Under the pieces are notes generated by a model. The model did no database searches. It was not told where the DNA came from and saw only the letters and a program-made list of their open reading frames with translations. This document shows, piece after piece, positions 35,674-44,545 of a DNA stretch of 64,000 bases. Position numbers and translations under genes: made by a program. The stretch is taken from positions 62,001 through 126,000 of the forward strand of contig NZ_AUAZ01000010.1 in the NCBI RefSeq assembly GCF_000428985.1. The letters run 5' to 3'. Within the stretch, counting starts at the first letter, position 1. The number at the start of each line of letters is the position of its first letter. The DNA is from Marinobacterium litorale DSM 23545 (GTDB lineage Bacteria > Pseudomonadota > Gammaproteobacteria > Pseudomonadales > Balneatricaceae).

Positions 35674-38534
35674 TCGATTGCCCGGGGCTCGATCAGACGC
35701 TCCATCACGCTGATTAGCTGGTCCAGGCTCTGCCTTAGGGGGGAAACCATGCCGCGTGCGGGGGCAAGGTGCTCCCGGTTTAGTAAAGAGAGTATCTGGT
35801 CCGTGATCTGGTGATAATGATCATGACAGCTGATCAGATCGCTCATGATCGGATGAGAACCATATCGCTGTTCCCCGGTTTCCTCCAGCCATTGATCAAA
35901 GCGACAGGCGTGGGAGTCAGGGGGATTTCCGAGGCCCTCGGACAGATAGGCTTCCAGCGAACGCACCCACGCGCGTTGCTCCACAATCGCGAAAAGGATG
36001 GGGAGGTCATCGTCATTGATGCGTGTGCGTCCGTTCCAGCTGGGGTCGGGGCGCCAGCGCGCGATCCATCCCGGTATTTCATCGCCGGGCATGGGGCGGG
36101 CGATGCCATATCCTTGGGCAAGGTGGCAGCCTAAAGAAAGCAATACGGCGCCTTGAGCCGTCGTTTCCATGCCTTCAGCAATGGTTTGTCGATGAAAGGC
36201 GTCGGCCAACCCCTGAACGCCTTCAAGAATAGTCAGGTCCTCGGGATCGTCCAGCATGTCGCGCACGAATGTCTGGTCGATTTTGAGTATTTTTGCCGGC
36301 AGGCGCTTTAAGTGGGTCAGTGTGGAGTAACCGGTACCGAAATCGTCCAGAGCAAACTCCACGCCCAGATCCGCGCAGCGGGTGATGATCCGGCTGATCT
36401 CTTCCACATCTTCGAGCGCGCCGGTCTCCAGAATTTCCAGCTCCAGGTCCCCAGGACTCAGTGCCGGGTGGCGCTCAAGACATTGTTGCAGCGTCTCCAT
36501 AAAATCGGGCGCACAGAGCTGACGGTTATCAACATTAACGCTGACTGGCAGGTGCAGCCCTTCATAAATCCAACGCTCCGCTTGTGTGGCGGCGGTTTCA
36601 AGGACCCAGCGGCCCAGCTCCACTGATACGGGGTCGTCGGCAATGGCCGGTAGGAATGTGCCGGGCAGGAGCAGACCACGCTCCGGATGTTCCCAGCGAA
36701 TCAGTGCTTCGACGCCGATAACCTGCCCCGTACGGAGGTTAACCTTGGGCTGGTAATGGAGCCGAAATTCCTCCCGGGCGAGGGCGAGGCGTATGTGCTC
36801 GATCTCCTCGTGATGTCCTCGGACGGCACGGTCACGCTCGGAGTCGAACAGCGCAAAACGGTTTCTTCCCGATTGTTTTGCGAGGTACATCGCTTGATCC
36901 GCTTGCCGGATCAACTGATCGCCATCGACGTCAGTGAACTGTGGAAAAAAAGTGACGCCAATGCTGGCGCTGACTTTTACTGTGACATTGCCGATGTCGA
37001 CAGGTACAGAGACCACATCCAGCAGACGCTCCATTACTGGCGTGGCCTCTTCAGGGTGTTCGAGATCCAGGAAGACACCGATGAACTCGTCGCCTCCAAT
37101 TCGAGCCAGCGTATCGCCTTCGCGGAGGCAGCGATTGAGGCGCTGGGACAGAATCGAAAGTAATTGATCCCCCAAGGCGTGCCCGAACTGATCGTTAACC
37201 TCCTTGAAACCGTCCAGGTCTAGATAAGCCACAGCAACCTGTGTATTCCGGCGCTGACACTGTGTCATCGCCTGGTGCAGTCGGTCGGATAAAAGCGAGC
37301 GATTGGGTAGCTTGGTTAACGGGTCGTAATGGGCGATATGTTCGAGTTGAGCCTGCTGTTCTTTCAAAGCGGTTACATCGGAGAACAGGGAAACATAGCG
37401 GATTATTTTGCCCTGGTTATTACGCACCGCACTGGTAGTCTGCATGGCCGCGTAAACACTGCCATCTTTGCGACGGTTCCAGATTTCGTCATGCCATTGC
37501 CCGTCCGTTTCCAGCGTTTTCCTCATAGTGGCGTAAAACGCGTCATCATGTCGCCCGGAATGAAGAATGCTGGTGTTTTGTCCGATGATCTCTTTTCGTT
37601 GGTATCCGGTGATATCACAGAAAGCGTCATTGACGTCCAGGATCGAGCCATCTGCCTGGGTGACCAAAATACCTTCTTTGGCGTGCTCAAATACGCTGGC
37701 TGATTGGCGCAAACTGGCCTCTGCCAGCTTTCGCTCGGTAATATCCTCAATGATGCCTTCAAAGAGTACGTTCCCTGTCGGATCGACGCGTTTGCGTGCG
37801 GTAACCGACCCCCACAGTGGTGTGCCGTCCAGCCGGACCAGCTCGATTTCGCGGCCATGTATTTCTCCTGCCGCGATTAGATCATCGCTGAGCTGTTGGC
37901 GCTCTTCCGGGTTACGGTAGAGTTTGACGACGGGTTGTTGAATAAGAGTCTGGGCTGAGTCAGCTCTGAACATCTGCACCATTGCCTGGTTCACTTCCAC
38001 GAAGCTTCCATCGGCTCCGGGTGCATTTCGGTATACGCCAATGGGCAGGGCTTTAAAGAGATGTTTGTACTCTTTGAGGTGGTCTCTGTACTGATTTGCG
38101 AGCGTGACATCGTGAATGATCGAATGCAGGTATTGCTTGCCACCGATCACGATGGGGCCGGAGTAAACCTGAACATCCCGAACTTCGCCATTGGCCAGTT
38201 TGTGTTGGAATTCGAAGTAACGACGCTCTTCACTTCGAGCACGCCGCATCTCGGCCTCAACATCCGATCTGGACAGTTGATTCAGGTCCTGAACTCGGTG
38301 GCACCGGATCTGATCAAGGGTGTAGCCGTAAAACCCCAGAGCGGCAGCGTTTGCATCAACGATCAGCCCTGAATCCGCGTCGATCAGGAGCTTGGGTGCG
38401 GTATTGCGGTGGAACATCTCTTGGTACAAGAGGTCACCATTGAGTGCGTCCAGAGTCTGTTGCGGGAGTGAGGGGCTTGTTTCGCTCCTCTCAGCTGTGG
38501 CCAGTAACTGGGGTTGAGCCGATGGCTTGGTCAT
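35661..38534 (-). CDS. PAS-GGDEF-EAL protein with C-terminal CZB-like domain
   Basis: 957 residues from ATG 38534 (GGAG 11 bp upstream; GTG 38585 has no site). Three PAS domains (about 35-150, 160-265, 275-395), GGDEF (400-565) intact with REGD five residues before it, EAL (580-825) with EALIRW, NVDNRQL, EILET, DDFGTGYST, LKIDQ and AEGMET. The last 110 residues resemble a chemoreceptor zinc-binding (CZB) domain: SHACRFDQWLEETG gives the Cys, and SCHDHYHQI the His pair. The first His expected in the helix (HxxW) reads EQRAW, so zinc binding may be altered. Cytosolic. The 3' end overlaps the neighbouring receptor gene by 13 bp. Confidence 0.9.
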   Translation of the reverse strand: MTKPSAQPQLLATAERSETSPSLPQQTLDALNGDLLYQEMFHRNTAPKLLIDADSGLIVDANAAALGFYGYTLDQIRCHRVQDLNQLSRSDVEAEMRRARSEERRYFEFQHKLANGEVRDVQVYSGPIVIGGKQYLHSIIHDVTLANQYRDHLKEYKHLFKALPIGVYRNAPGADGSFVEVNQAMVQMFRADSAQTLIQQPVVKLYRNPEERQQLSDDLIAAGEIHGREIELVRLDGTPLWGSVTARKRVDPTGNVLFEGIIEDITERKLAEASLRQSASVFEHAKEGILVTQADGSILDVNDAFCDITGYQRKEIIGQNTSILHSGRHDDAFYATMRKTLETDGQWHDEIWNRRKDGSVYAAMQTTSAVRNNQGKIIRYVSLFSDVTALKEQQAQLEHIAHYDPLTKLPNRSLLSDRLHQAMTQCQRRNTQVAVAYLDLDGFKEVNDQFGHALGDQLLSILSQRLNRCLREGDTLARIGGDEFIGVFLDLEHPEEATPVMERLLDVVSVPVDIGNVTVKVSASIGVTFFPQFTDVDGDQLIRQADQAMYLAKQSGRNRFALFDSERDRAVRGHHEEIEHIRLALAREEFRLHYQPKVNLRTGQVIGVEALIRWEHPERGLLLPGTFLPAIADDPVSVELGRWVLETAATQAERWIYEGLHLPVSVNVDNRQLCAPDFMETLQQCLERHPALSPGDLELEILETGALEDVEEISRIITRCADLGVEFALDDFGTGYSTLTHLKRLPAKILKIDQTFVRDMLDDPEDLTILEGVQGLADAFHRQTIAEGMETTAQGAVLLSLGCHLAQGYGIARPMPGDEIPGWIARWRPDPSWNGRTRINDDDLPILFAIVEQRAWVRSLEAYLSEGLGNPPDSHACRFDQWLEETGEQRYGSHPIMSDLISCHDHYHQITDQILSLLNREHLAPARGMVSPLRQSLDQLISVMERLIEPRAIDHSL

Positions 38535-38797
38535 CCGACAAAGAAGCTCCGGTTTCAGATACGCCAGGGTATTTTGTAATGGCACGCCGTAAGTGGCTGA
38601 AACGAGTGCGTTATGGGTACCTTAATGGAGAAATCCTACTGTGTGAGGCGCGCCGGGTCCAGCGTCCGTTTTGATCGAGAACAACTGGATATCAGGTCTT
38701 TGACAATCGACCCCAATATGCGTCCAAAGAGGGCAGACAGGGCGAAAAGATTCATGCATCATAGACTAAAGTCGTAGCTTTCCGGTCAGATGCTCCC

Positions 38798-40036
38798 ATG
38801 CGCGTTCACCCGCTCAGACAACAGGTTATCAGCGAAGTCCACGCCCGCCCGTTTCAGAAGCTTTATTCGCCGCTGGCGTTAATCCACGTGGCAGTGATCC
38901 TTGATCCCCAGACCCGGCTGTCACAGGTGCAGCATGGTGTTATTGATATGGCCCAGGATATGGGGCTGGCTGATGCCCCGTTAAGTTCCTTTTTCTTCTG
39001 TCAGAATGAGCATGTTGGGCTGCGCTTTGAAGTGCATAATGAGTTCTATACGCTCACGGCTTATCGTTTTGGTAGTGAGCAGCTGCCTGACGATTTTATG
39101 TCCAGGATTGAAAAGCTGGATGGCGCTTTCCTCTGTGGTTGCGAGGTTGTCTGCTCCGACCAGGTGGAGGATGTGGACACTTGGGTACGAAGTCAGTTTA
39201 AGCACCAGATCGTCGGCTCCGAAGTGATGGGGGGAGCCGCCCGTGTCTGGACCGACTTTTACCACCGGGAAGAGAGCGGGCTGACCCGGCTGCAGGTCCT
39301 TGATCTTGCTCTCTCTTCTTACCAGCGGGGGCGATTGCTACAACGTCTGTGTGAGATCGAGGTGTATCGACATGTTGCGCTGCTGGCGCTGCCCGATGCC
39401 ACACGTGCCATGCCGCGTATCACCCGGTTCGATCAGAACCTGGCTCAGATCAGCGCACGGATGTCGTCAGAGCCCGCCGCCGACCTGCTGGATGAGTTAA
39501 CCGACCTGGCTGGGGATGTGGAGGCTTTGGCTGCGGGTACCGCCAACCGGTTTGCCGCGACAGAAGCTTACTTTGCTGTGTTGGATAAGCGCATCGAAGA
39601 GCTGCGCGAAACCCGAATCGAAGGGCTGCAGACCATCGAACAGTTTATGGAACGCCGTGCAGACCCTGCCCATCGCACCTGCCGCTCCGCCGGTGTGCGG
39701 ATCGAAAAGCTATCGAACCGGATTGCGCGAACCAGCGAAATGATTCGCTCTCAGGTTGATCTATCGACCGAGCAGCAGGTGAGGGATCTGTTGGCAACAT
39801 TGAGCGGTCGAGCGCGCTCTCAGTTGCGTCTGCAGGCGAAACTCGAGGGTTTCACCGTTATCGTGGTGACCTACTACGCGTTTGACCTTATAGAGAGGAC
39901 GCTGCGCAATACGATTCCGGTGGAAAAGATGCTGGATGTCGCGCTGTTTATCCTCAGCGGCGGCGTCCCGTTAATAGCGTTGGTGCTTTGGCTTTATATC
40001 CGGCGCATGTTGAAGGGTATTGAAGACGATGAGTAG
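38798..40036 (+). CDS. DUF3422 family membrane protein
   Basis: 412 residues. The opening HPLRQQVISEVHARPF and the Arg/Glu-rich helical middle with QLRLQAKLEGFTVIVVTYYAFD match DUF3422 proteins, whose role is not established as far as I know. Two hydrophobic segments near residues 345-362 and 382-403 end the chain, with a short cytosolic tail. The coiled helices (about 215-330) suggest oligomerisation. Its position next to a CorA channel hints at ion handling, but this is inference. Confidence 0.85.
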   Translation: MRVHPLRQQVISEVHARPFQKLYSPLALIHVAVILDPQTRLSQVQHGVIDMAQDMGLADAPLSSFFFCQNEHVGLRFEVHNEFYTLTAYRFGSEQLPDDFMSRIEKLDGAFLCGCEVVCSDQVEDVDTWVRSQFKHQIVGSEVMGGAARVWTDFYHREESGLTRLQVLDLALSSYQRGRLLQRLCEIEVYRHVALLALPDATRAMPRITRFDQNLAQISARMSSEPAADLLDELTDLAGDVEALAAGTANRFAATEAYFAVLDKRIEELRETRIEGLQTIEQFMERRADPAHRTCRSAGVRIEKLSNRIARTSEMIRSQVDLSTEQQVRDLLATLSGRARSQLRLQAKLEGFTVIVVTYYAFDLIERTLRNTIPVEKMLDVALFILSGGVPLIALVLWLYIRRMLKGIEDDE

Positions 40037-40048
40037 GGGGTGCCTCGC

Positions 40049-41005
40049 TCAGAGCCAACCCTTGCGTTTGAAGTACCAGTACGGAGCGATGCCGGATGCG
40101 ACCATCAGTCCCAGTGCCCAGGGGTAGCCAAGCATCCACTCCAGCTCCGGCATCTGCTCGAAGTTCATGCCGTAGATGCTGGCAACCAGGGTCGGTGGCA
40201 GAAAGACAACGGCGGCGATGGAAAAGGTCTTGATGATCTGGTTTTGTTGAATATTGATAAAGCCCAGAGCCGCATCCATCAGGAAGTTGATCTTCTCGAA
40301 CATGAATGTGGCGTGGGACATCAGCGTATCCAGGTCGCGCAACAACTCCCGACAGTTTTCCTGTTGATCGGGGAACTGGCGGATATGGCGCAAAAGAAAG
40401 GAGATGGAACGCTGAGTATCCATCAGCACCAGCCTCATCTTGCCGTTGCTGTCCTCCAGCTTGGCCAGTCGGTCCAGTGATTCTTCCATTTCGCCACTGA
40501 CTCGGTTCTCGAGTACCAGCGTACTGACCGATTCCAGCTCCCGATGAAGGTCTTCCAGTTGGTCCGCCAGGTTGTCCACTTTCTGGTCGAACAGGGATGT
40601 GAGTACCTGCAGCGGCGTGCTGGCTTCAATCCAGCCACGGCGGGCGCGCAGTCGCATCAAACGGAAATCTGCCAGCTCCACATCACGTATACTCAGCAGT
40701 CGATCAGGTTTTAAGGTAAACGCAACGGTGGATGTGTGATGACGCCCCTCCGCCTGATACAGAAACAGCGAGTGGACATGGATATCCTGCCCTTCCATAA
40801 AGTAGCGGGCACTGGATTCGATCTCCTCCACTTCATGCGCATCAGGCAGACTTTCCGGGTAGAGCGACTCCACCAGCCAGCGCTCTTCTTCGTTAGGCTC
40901 TTGCAGGTCGATCCAGCTGACTTCTCGCAGCGTTGTCGCCGCACTGTGGTGCTCCAGCTCACACTCGATAAGGTGATCCTGTTTTATCGAGAACGCCCGC
41001 ATCAT
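40049..41005 (-). CDS. corA: CorA-type divalent metal ion channel
   Basis: 318 residues from ATG 41005, which follows GAGGAGG by 8 bp; the longer reading to 41095 overlaps the upstream gene and lacks a site. The long cytosolic helical funnel ends with two helices and the pore motif YGMNFEQMPEL near residue 280. CorA forms pentameric Mg2+ (also Co2+/Ni2+) channels. The basic C-terminus WYFKRKGWL follows. It lies after the CaCA exchanger gene on the same strand, with about 13 bp between them, so the two form an ion-transport operon. Confidence 0.9.
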   Translation of the reverse strand: MMRAFSIKQDHLIECELEHHSAATTLREVSWIDLQEPNEEERWLVESLYPESLPDAHEVEEIESSARYFMEGQDIHVHSLFLYQAEGRHHTSTVAFTLKPDRLLSIRDVELADFRLMRLRARRGWIEASTPLQVLTSLFDQKVDNLADQLEDLHRELESVSTLVLENRVSGEMEESLDRLAKLEDSNGKMRLVLMDTQRSISFLLRHIRQFPDQQENCRELLRDLDTLMSHATFMFEKINFLMDAALGFINIQQNQIIKTFSIAAVVFLPPTLVASIYGMNFEQMPELEWMLGYPWALGLMVASGIAPYWYFKRKGWL

Positions 41006-41018
41006 GTCAGGATCCTCC

Positions 41019-42017
41019 TCAGCTGGTTGCCGTGCTGATGACGGTGTAAACCAGATAGCCTGTATAAACAGCGTAGACGATCGTGAGTAAACCACCTTCG
41101 AGGCGGTTTATATGGCCGGCCTTGCGAATACCGTAACCGAGCACAAAGAGCGAGAGGGTCAGGCCCGCCATGACAACCCAGTCTCGATACAGCACTTCAG
41201 GCTCTACCATCATCGGATGGATGGAGCCTGCGATGCCGACAACCGCCAGGGTGTTGAACATATTCGACCCGATCACATTCCCCAGTGCCAGGTCATGCTC
41301 GTTTTTACGAACGGCCACGATGGAGGACGCAAGCTCGGGCAGCGATGTCCCAATGGCGACCACTGTCAGGCCAATGATCAGATCTGAGACGCCCAGTGCC
41401 TGAGCAATATCCACGGCGCCCCAGACCAACACCCGGGAGCTGATCACGAGTAGGACAAGCCCCACAAAAAGCCAGATCAAAGCAGGTTTGAGGGCCATCA
41501 GCTCTTCATCGAGCTCATGCTCAAAATCGCTACCCAGCGCGTCGCCACGCTGTCGCATCCCCATCCAGATCGACCAGCCCATGCTGAATGCAAAGACCAC
41601 CAGCAGAACGATCGCGTCCAGCCTGGAGATTTCGCCATCGATCAGCTGATAGCCGGCCAAAAGGGTAACCGCGGCCAGCACCGGCAGCTCTTTGCGCAGA
41701 ATCTGCGAATGAACGGCAATCGGGCTCAGGAGCGCAGTGACACCGAGAATTAACGCGATGTTGGTTATATTTGAGCCGTAACCATTACCCAGCGCAAGGC
41801 CTGGATTTCCTTGTACAGACGCCAGAGCGGATACCACCATCTCCGGTGCGGATGTGCCGAAACCGATGATGACCATGCCAATCAAAAGTGTTGGCATGCC
41901 CAGATGTTTCGCGGTTGCTGCTGCACCATCCACGAAGCGATCAGCACTCCAAACCAACAGCGCCAGTCCACCAATAACGGCTAAGATCGCCAGTAACATC
42001 CACTCACTCCCGGTCAT
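41019..42017 (-). CDS. Calcium/sodium:proton antiporter, YrbG/CaCA family
   Basis: 332 residues, about ten membrane helices. Both alpha-repeat motifs are present: GFGTSAPEMVVS with LALGNGYGSNITN near residue 50-88, and AIGTSLPELASS with LALGNVIGSNMFN near 225-262. The Glu residues of the two repeats bind the cation. An acidic cytosolic loop (FEHELDEELMA, near 165) separates the halves. It exports Ca2+ against Na+ or H+. It starts the short operon with corA and is followed upstream by the tRNA-Ser region. Confidence 0.9.
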   Translation of the reverse strand: MTGSEWMLLAILAVIGGLALLVWSADRFVDGAAATAKHLGMPTLLIGMVIIGFGTSAPEMVVSALASVQGNPGLALGNGYGSNITNIALILGVTALLSPIAVHSQILRKELPVLAAVTLLAGYQLIDGEISRLDAIVLLVVFAFSMGWSIWMGMRQRGDALGSDFEHELDEELMALKPALIWLFVGLVLLVISSRVLVWGAVDIAQALGVSDLIIGLTVVAIGTSLPELASSIVAVRKNEHDLALGNVIGSNMFNTLAVVGIAGSIHPMMVEPEVLYRDWVVMAGLTLSLFVLGYGIRKAGHINRLEGGLLTIVYAVYTGYLVYTVISTATS

Positions 42018-42190
42018 CGAAAAAAATCTGGGCGCTACTATACCAGTTAGTAGGCAACAGCTCAGGTGTGATGCGCACTTAAGCGACGATTTCGACTGTT
42101 ATTCAGCAGGGGCAGGGCGTGATGTTTCCGTCTGATTTGTAGAGGATCAAGGCACCAGGGCGCAGGCAGCCAGAAAGTTTAAATCCGGGC

Positions 42191-42218
42191 TTGTGCTTTC
42201 AAATCAGTCTGATAGAAT
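42191..42218 (+). promoter_or_regulatory. Predicted tRNA-Ser promoter
   Basis: TTGTGC (42191-42196), a 16-bp spacer and TAGAAT (42213-42218), followed by a GC-rich discriminator. This puts the start about 43 bp before the tRNA 5' end. Confidence 0.5.
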
Positions 42219-42267
42219 GCGCAGCCACTTGAGTCGGCGCCCTCAATAAGCGCTCTCAGGGAAATGC

Positions 42268-42355
42268 GGTGAGGTGTCCGAGTGGCCGAAGGAGCACGCC
42301 TGGAAAGTGTGTATGTCGAAAGGCATCGAGGGTTCGAATCCCTCCCTCACCGCCA
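42268..42355 (+). tRNA. serX: tRNA-Ser(GGA)
   Basis: 88 bp including encoded CCA. Acceptor arm GGTGAGG pairs with CCTCACC; anticodon stem CACGC/GTGTG holds CTGGAAA, so the anticodon is GGA (42302-42304), reading UCC/UCU. The long variable arm and T arm GGTTCGAATCC are as in tRNA-Ser. The last 23 bases are repeated exactly 133 bp downstream, which marks the gene as an integration site. The symbol follows E. coli usage for the GGA isoacceptor. Confidence 0.95.
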
Positions 42356-42488
42356 TAAAATTTCGTTTTAAATCAATAAGTTGCTGACATTGTGGTCGGC
42401 TTTTTTTGTTTTGAACGGGTGTATGGGAACAATCTGGGAATAAGTTATTGATTGTACAGGGTGGTTTCGAATCCCTCCCTCACCGCCA
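42333..42488. mobile_element. tRNA 3'-end duplication, probable attachment-site scar
   Basis: The last 23 bases of the tRNA (42333-42355) recur exactly at 42466-42488, with one mismatch extending the match to 26. The roughly 110-bp segment between contains an inverted pair AATCAATAA (42371-42379) / TTATTGATT (42445-42453) and no coding frame. This is the pattern left when an element inserted at a tRNA and was then lost or excised, or a minimal element bounded by attL/attR-like copies. No integrase gene is present. Confidence 0.6.
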
Positions 42489-42496
42489 TCGAATTC

Positions 42497-42529
42497 AGAA
42501 GCCCTGTTCGTAACCCGGACGGGGCTTCT
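42497..42529 (+). terminator. Terminator downstream of the tRNA region
   Basis: AGAAGCCC (42497-42504) and GGGCTTCT (42522-42529) form an 8-bp stem followed by TCG. Placed after the duplicated tRNA end, it would end transcription from the tRNA promoter. Confidence 0.55.
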
Positions 42530-42751
42530 TCGTATCTGGATACCGCCCAACCTCTCTCCATGCCAGGCTTGCTTGTTACGTTTGCGCACCCTCCCGCTGA
42601 GCAATGTCAACCAATCAGCCTACTCGTTGTGTACTTTCGCCATTACGCTGCTGTTTCTAGGCGCCCTGATACGTCCAATGGGTTATATTTAAACTGTATT
42701 GTGATTGCGTGTTATCAGAGATTTTCTATTTCCTGAGAAAGGCGGCGCGAC
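42530..42751. other. Spacer before the 7TMR-DISM cyclase
   Basis: About 220 bp with AT-rich stretches (42680-42735) likely to hold the promoter of the GGDEF gene. No RNA gene or recognised operator is visible; small frames here look like chance. Confidence 0.4.
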
Positions 42752-44542
42752 GTGGTCAGGTTTGTACGCATGCTGTTGGGGTTGGCCCTGGCGTCCTGGG
42801 TTGGTTTTGTCACTCCTGTTTGGGCTGACGAAGTTGTACCCGTGGTGGTCGACCTTGAACAAGGCTGGGAGTACCGCTGGGGTGACTCACCCTTCGACAC
42901 AGATGGAACCCCCAGGTGGACTCGAGAAAGCAATGCGGAAGATCAGTGGCGATCTATAGGTTTCCCGTCTAACCCACCAGGCCGGAGCGGCCGCGAAAAT
43001 GTCTGGTACCGGGTCCCGGTGCCGGAAGGTGATTGGCGCGATCCGGTTCTGTATGTATTCAGTATCGATTTAATCGTCCAGGTCTATCTCGACGGGCGCA
43101 TGATCTATAGCTACGGTGAGTTCGACGAGCGAGGTAAGGGCGAGTTTGCGGGCTGGCCCTGGCATATGATCCCTCTGCCTGACGGCAGTGAGGGGGAGTT
43201 TCTCTATTTTCGGGTATTTTCCAACTATCTGGATATTGGCCTTTGGGGCGAGGTCAAGATCATGGAGCGGATGACGCTGTTTGAATATGTCATCGCGAAC
43301 TCGGTAGAGGGGCTCGTCATTGGCGGCTTTAGCCTGTTGCTGGCTACGGTGGCGCTGCTGTTCGCCAGTATGCAGCAGACACAGCGGCAGATTTTTGTGG
43401 CAACGGCCCTCTATGCGTTTGCTTCAGGTGCCGTCGTTTTGGCTAAGAGCCCTGCAAGCCAGCTGATCTGGCAGGCACCATTGGCATGGGACTTTATTGG
43501 AGCGATGGGGTATTTTGCGATTCCCGTTGCTATGGCGCTGTTGCTGGAGCAGTGGTTTTCCCGCTCTGTAGGCCGTCTATACCGCAGTATTTGGCGGTTT
43601 TTCCTGATGTTTTTACTGGGCTCCGCCCTGATGTCGGCATCGGGGTGGGTGCCGGTTTCCACACTCTACCCTATCTTTGATTTGCTGTTTGCGGGTGCCC
43701 TGGTTGCGCTCTTTGTCCCCGCACTTCGATTCCTGAGAGAGTACTCGGCTGACCAGAAGCTCATACTTTCTGCGTTGGGTGTTTTAAGCCTGCTGCTGTT
43801 GGTTGATATGGCTGTGGCGCACGGCTTTTTGCCTTGGGATAACGTACCTGTGGCCTGGGGCTCCCTGGTCTTCCTGTTGGCCGTCATTTGGATTTCACTG
43901 CGCTTTTTTGTACGGACGCAAAAGGAGCTAAGGCAATTGAACGTTTCTCTTGAGAAGCAGGTTCGTGCTCGGACGGTTGAGTTGGAGCGGCTCTCCTATG
44001 AAGACGCGTTGACTGGCTTAAAAAACCGGCGTTTCTTTGACGAGGTGTTCGAGCGAGAAGTGGCGTTGTCACATCGTGAGTCACTGCCTATAAGCGTCCT
44101 GATCTGTGATCTGGATAAATTTAAGGTATTTAACGATACCCATGGCCACTCCGCTGGTGATGAGGCCTTGCGGCATGTAGCCAGAGTTTTGACTCAGGTG
44201 TTCCGCCAAACAGATTTGATCTGTCGTTACGGGGGAGAAGAATTCGTCGTGATTATGCCAGGTGCCGACGGCACAAATGCACTGGAAAAGGCGGAGCAGC
44301 TTCGTTATGCCGTTGCTGCCGATTCAGTAACCAGCAAGGGCGCTGAACTGGGCTATATTACACTTTCGGTAGGCGTAGCTTCGTGGCCGGGAATCGAGAG
44401 TGATGCAATGGGGCTGTTAAGTGCTGCTGATCAAGCACTGTATCGCGCAAAACGATACGGCCGCGATCGTGTGGAGGTGGCGATGGGAGAGTCGGCTCAG
44501 GCTCACCGTGACGGCCACCAGGGTGGACCGTCACGGGCTTGA
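42752..44542 (+). CDS. 7TMR-DISM-type membrane diguanylate cyclase
   Basis: 596 residues from GTG 42752 (ATG 42770 possible). A signal sequence ending near PVWADE (about 26) precedes an extracellular beta-sandwich domain (about 30-175; GWEYRWGDSPF, NVWYRVPVPEGDW) and seven hydrophobic helices (about 190-385), the layout of 7TMR-DISM receptors. A coiled linker leads to GGDEF (415-580) with GGEEF at 494 and RQTD inhibitory site five residues before. It likely makes c-di-GMP on binding an extracellular carbohydrate-like ligand. The last codons lie within a hairpin (44506-44536). Confidence 0.9.
   Translation: MVRFVRMLLGLALASWVGFVTPVWADEVVPVVVDLEQGWEYRWGDSPFDTDGTPRWTRESNAEDQWRSIGFPSNPPGRSGRENVWYRVPVPEGDWRDPVLYVFSIDLIVQVYLDGRMIYSYGEFDERGKGEFAGWPWHMIPLPDGSEGEFLYFRVFSNYLDIGLWGEVKIMERMTLFEYVIANSVEGLVIGGFSLLLATVALLFASMQQTQRQIFVATALYAFASGAVVLAKSPASQLIWQAPLAWDFIGAMGYFAIPVAMALLLEQWFSRSVGRLYRSIWRFFLMFLLGSALMSASGWVPVSTLYPIFDLLFAGALVALFVPALRFLREYSADQKLILSALGVLSLLLLVDMAVAHGFLPWDNVPVAWGSLVFLLAVIWISLRFFVRTQKELRQLNVSLEKQVRARTVELERLSYEDALTGLKNRRFFDEVFEREVALSHRESLPISVLICDLDKFKVFNDTHGHSAGDEALRHVARVLTQVFRQTDLICRYGGEEFVVIMPGADGTNALEKAEQLRYAVAADSVTSKGAELGYITLSVGVASWPGIESDAMGLLSAADQALYRAKRYGRDRVEVAMGESAQAHRDGHQGGPSRA
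44506..44536. terminator. Hairpin spanning the cyclase 3' end
   Basis: CCGTGACGG (44506-44514) and CCGTCACGG (44528-44536) form a near-perfect stem with inner CACC/GGTGG pairing. It overlaps the last codons of the cyclase gene, four bases before the convergent DUF4214 gene end, so it probably serves as the shared terminator. Confidence 0.5.
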
Positions 44543-44545
44543 GGG

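Noticed and set aside
36687-37163. 158-residue plus-strand frame
   Set aside because: Antisense to the PAS-GGDEF-EAL-CZB gene; no motif.
42368-42736. Short frames on both strands after the tRNA
   Set aside because: They cross the att-like repeat and terminator and lack start signals; probably chance.
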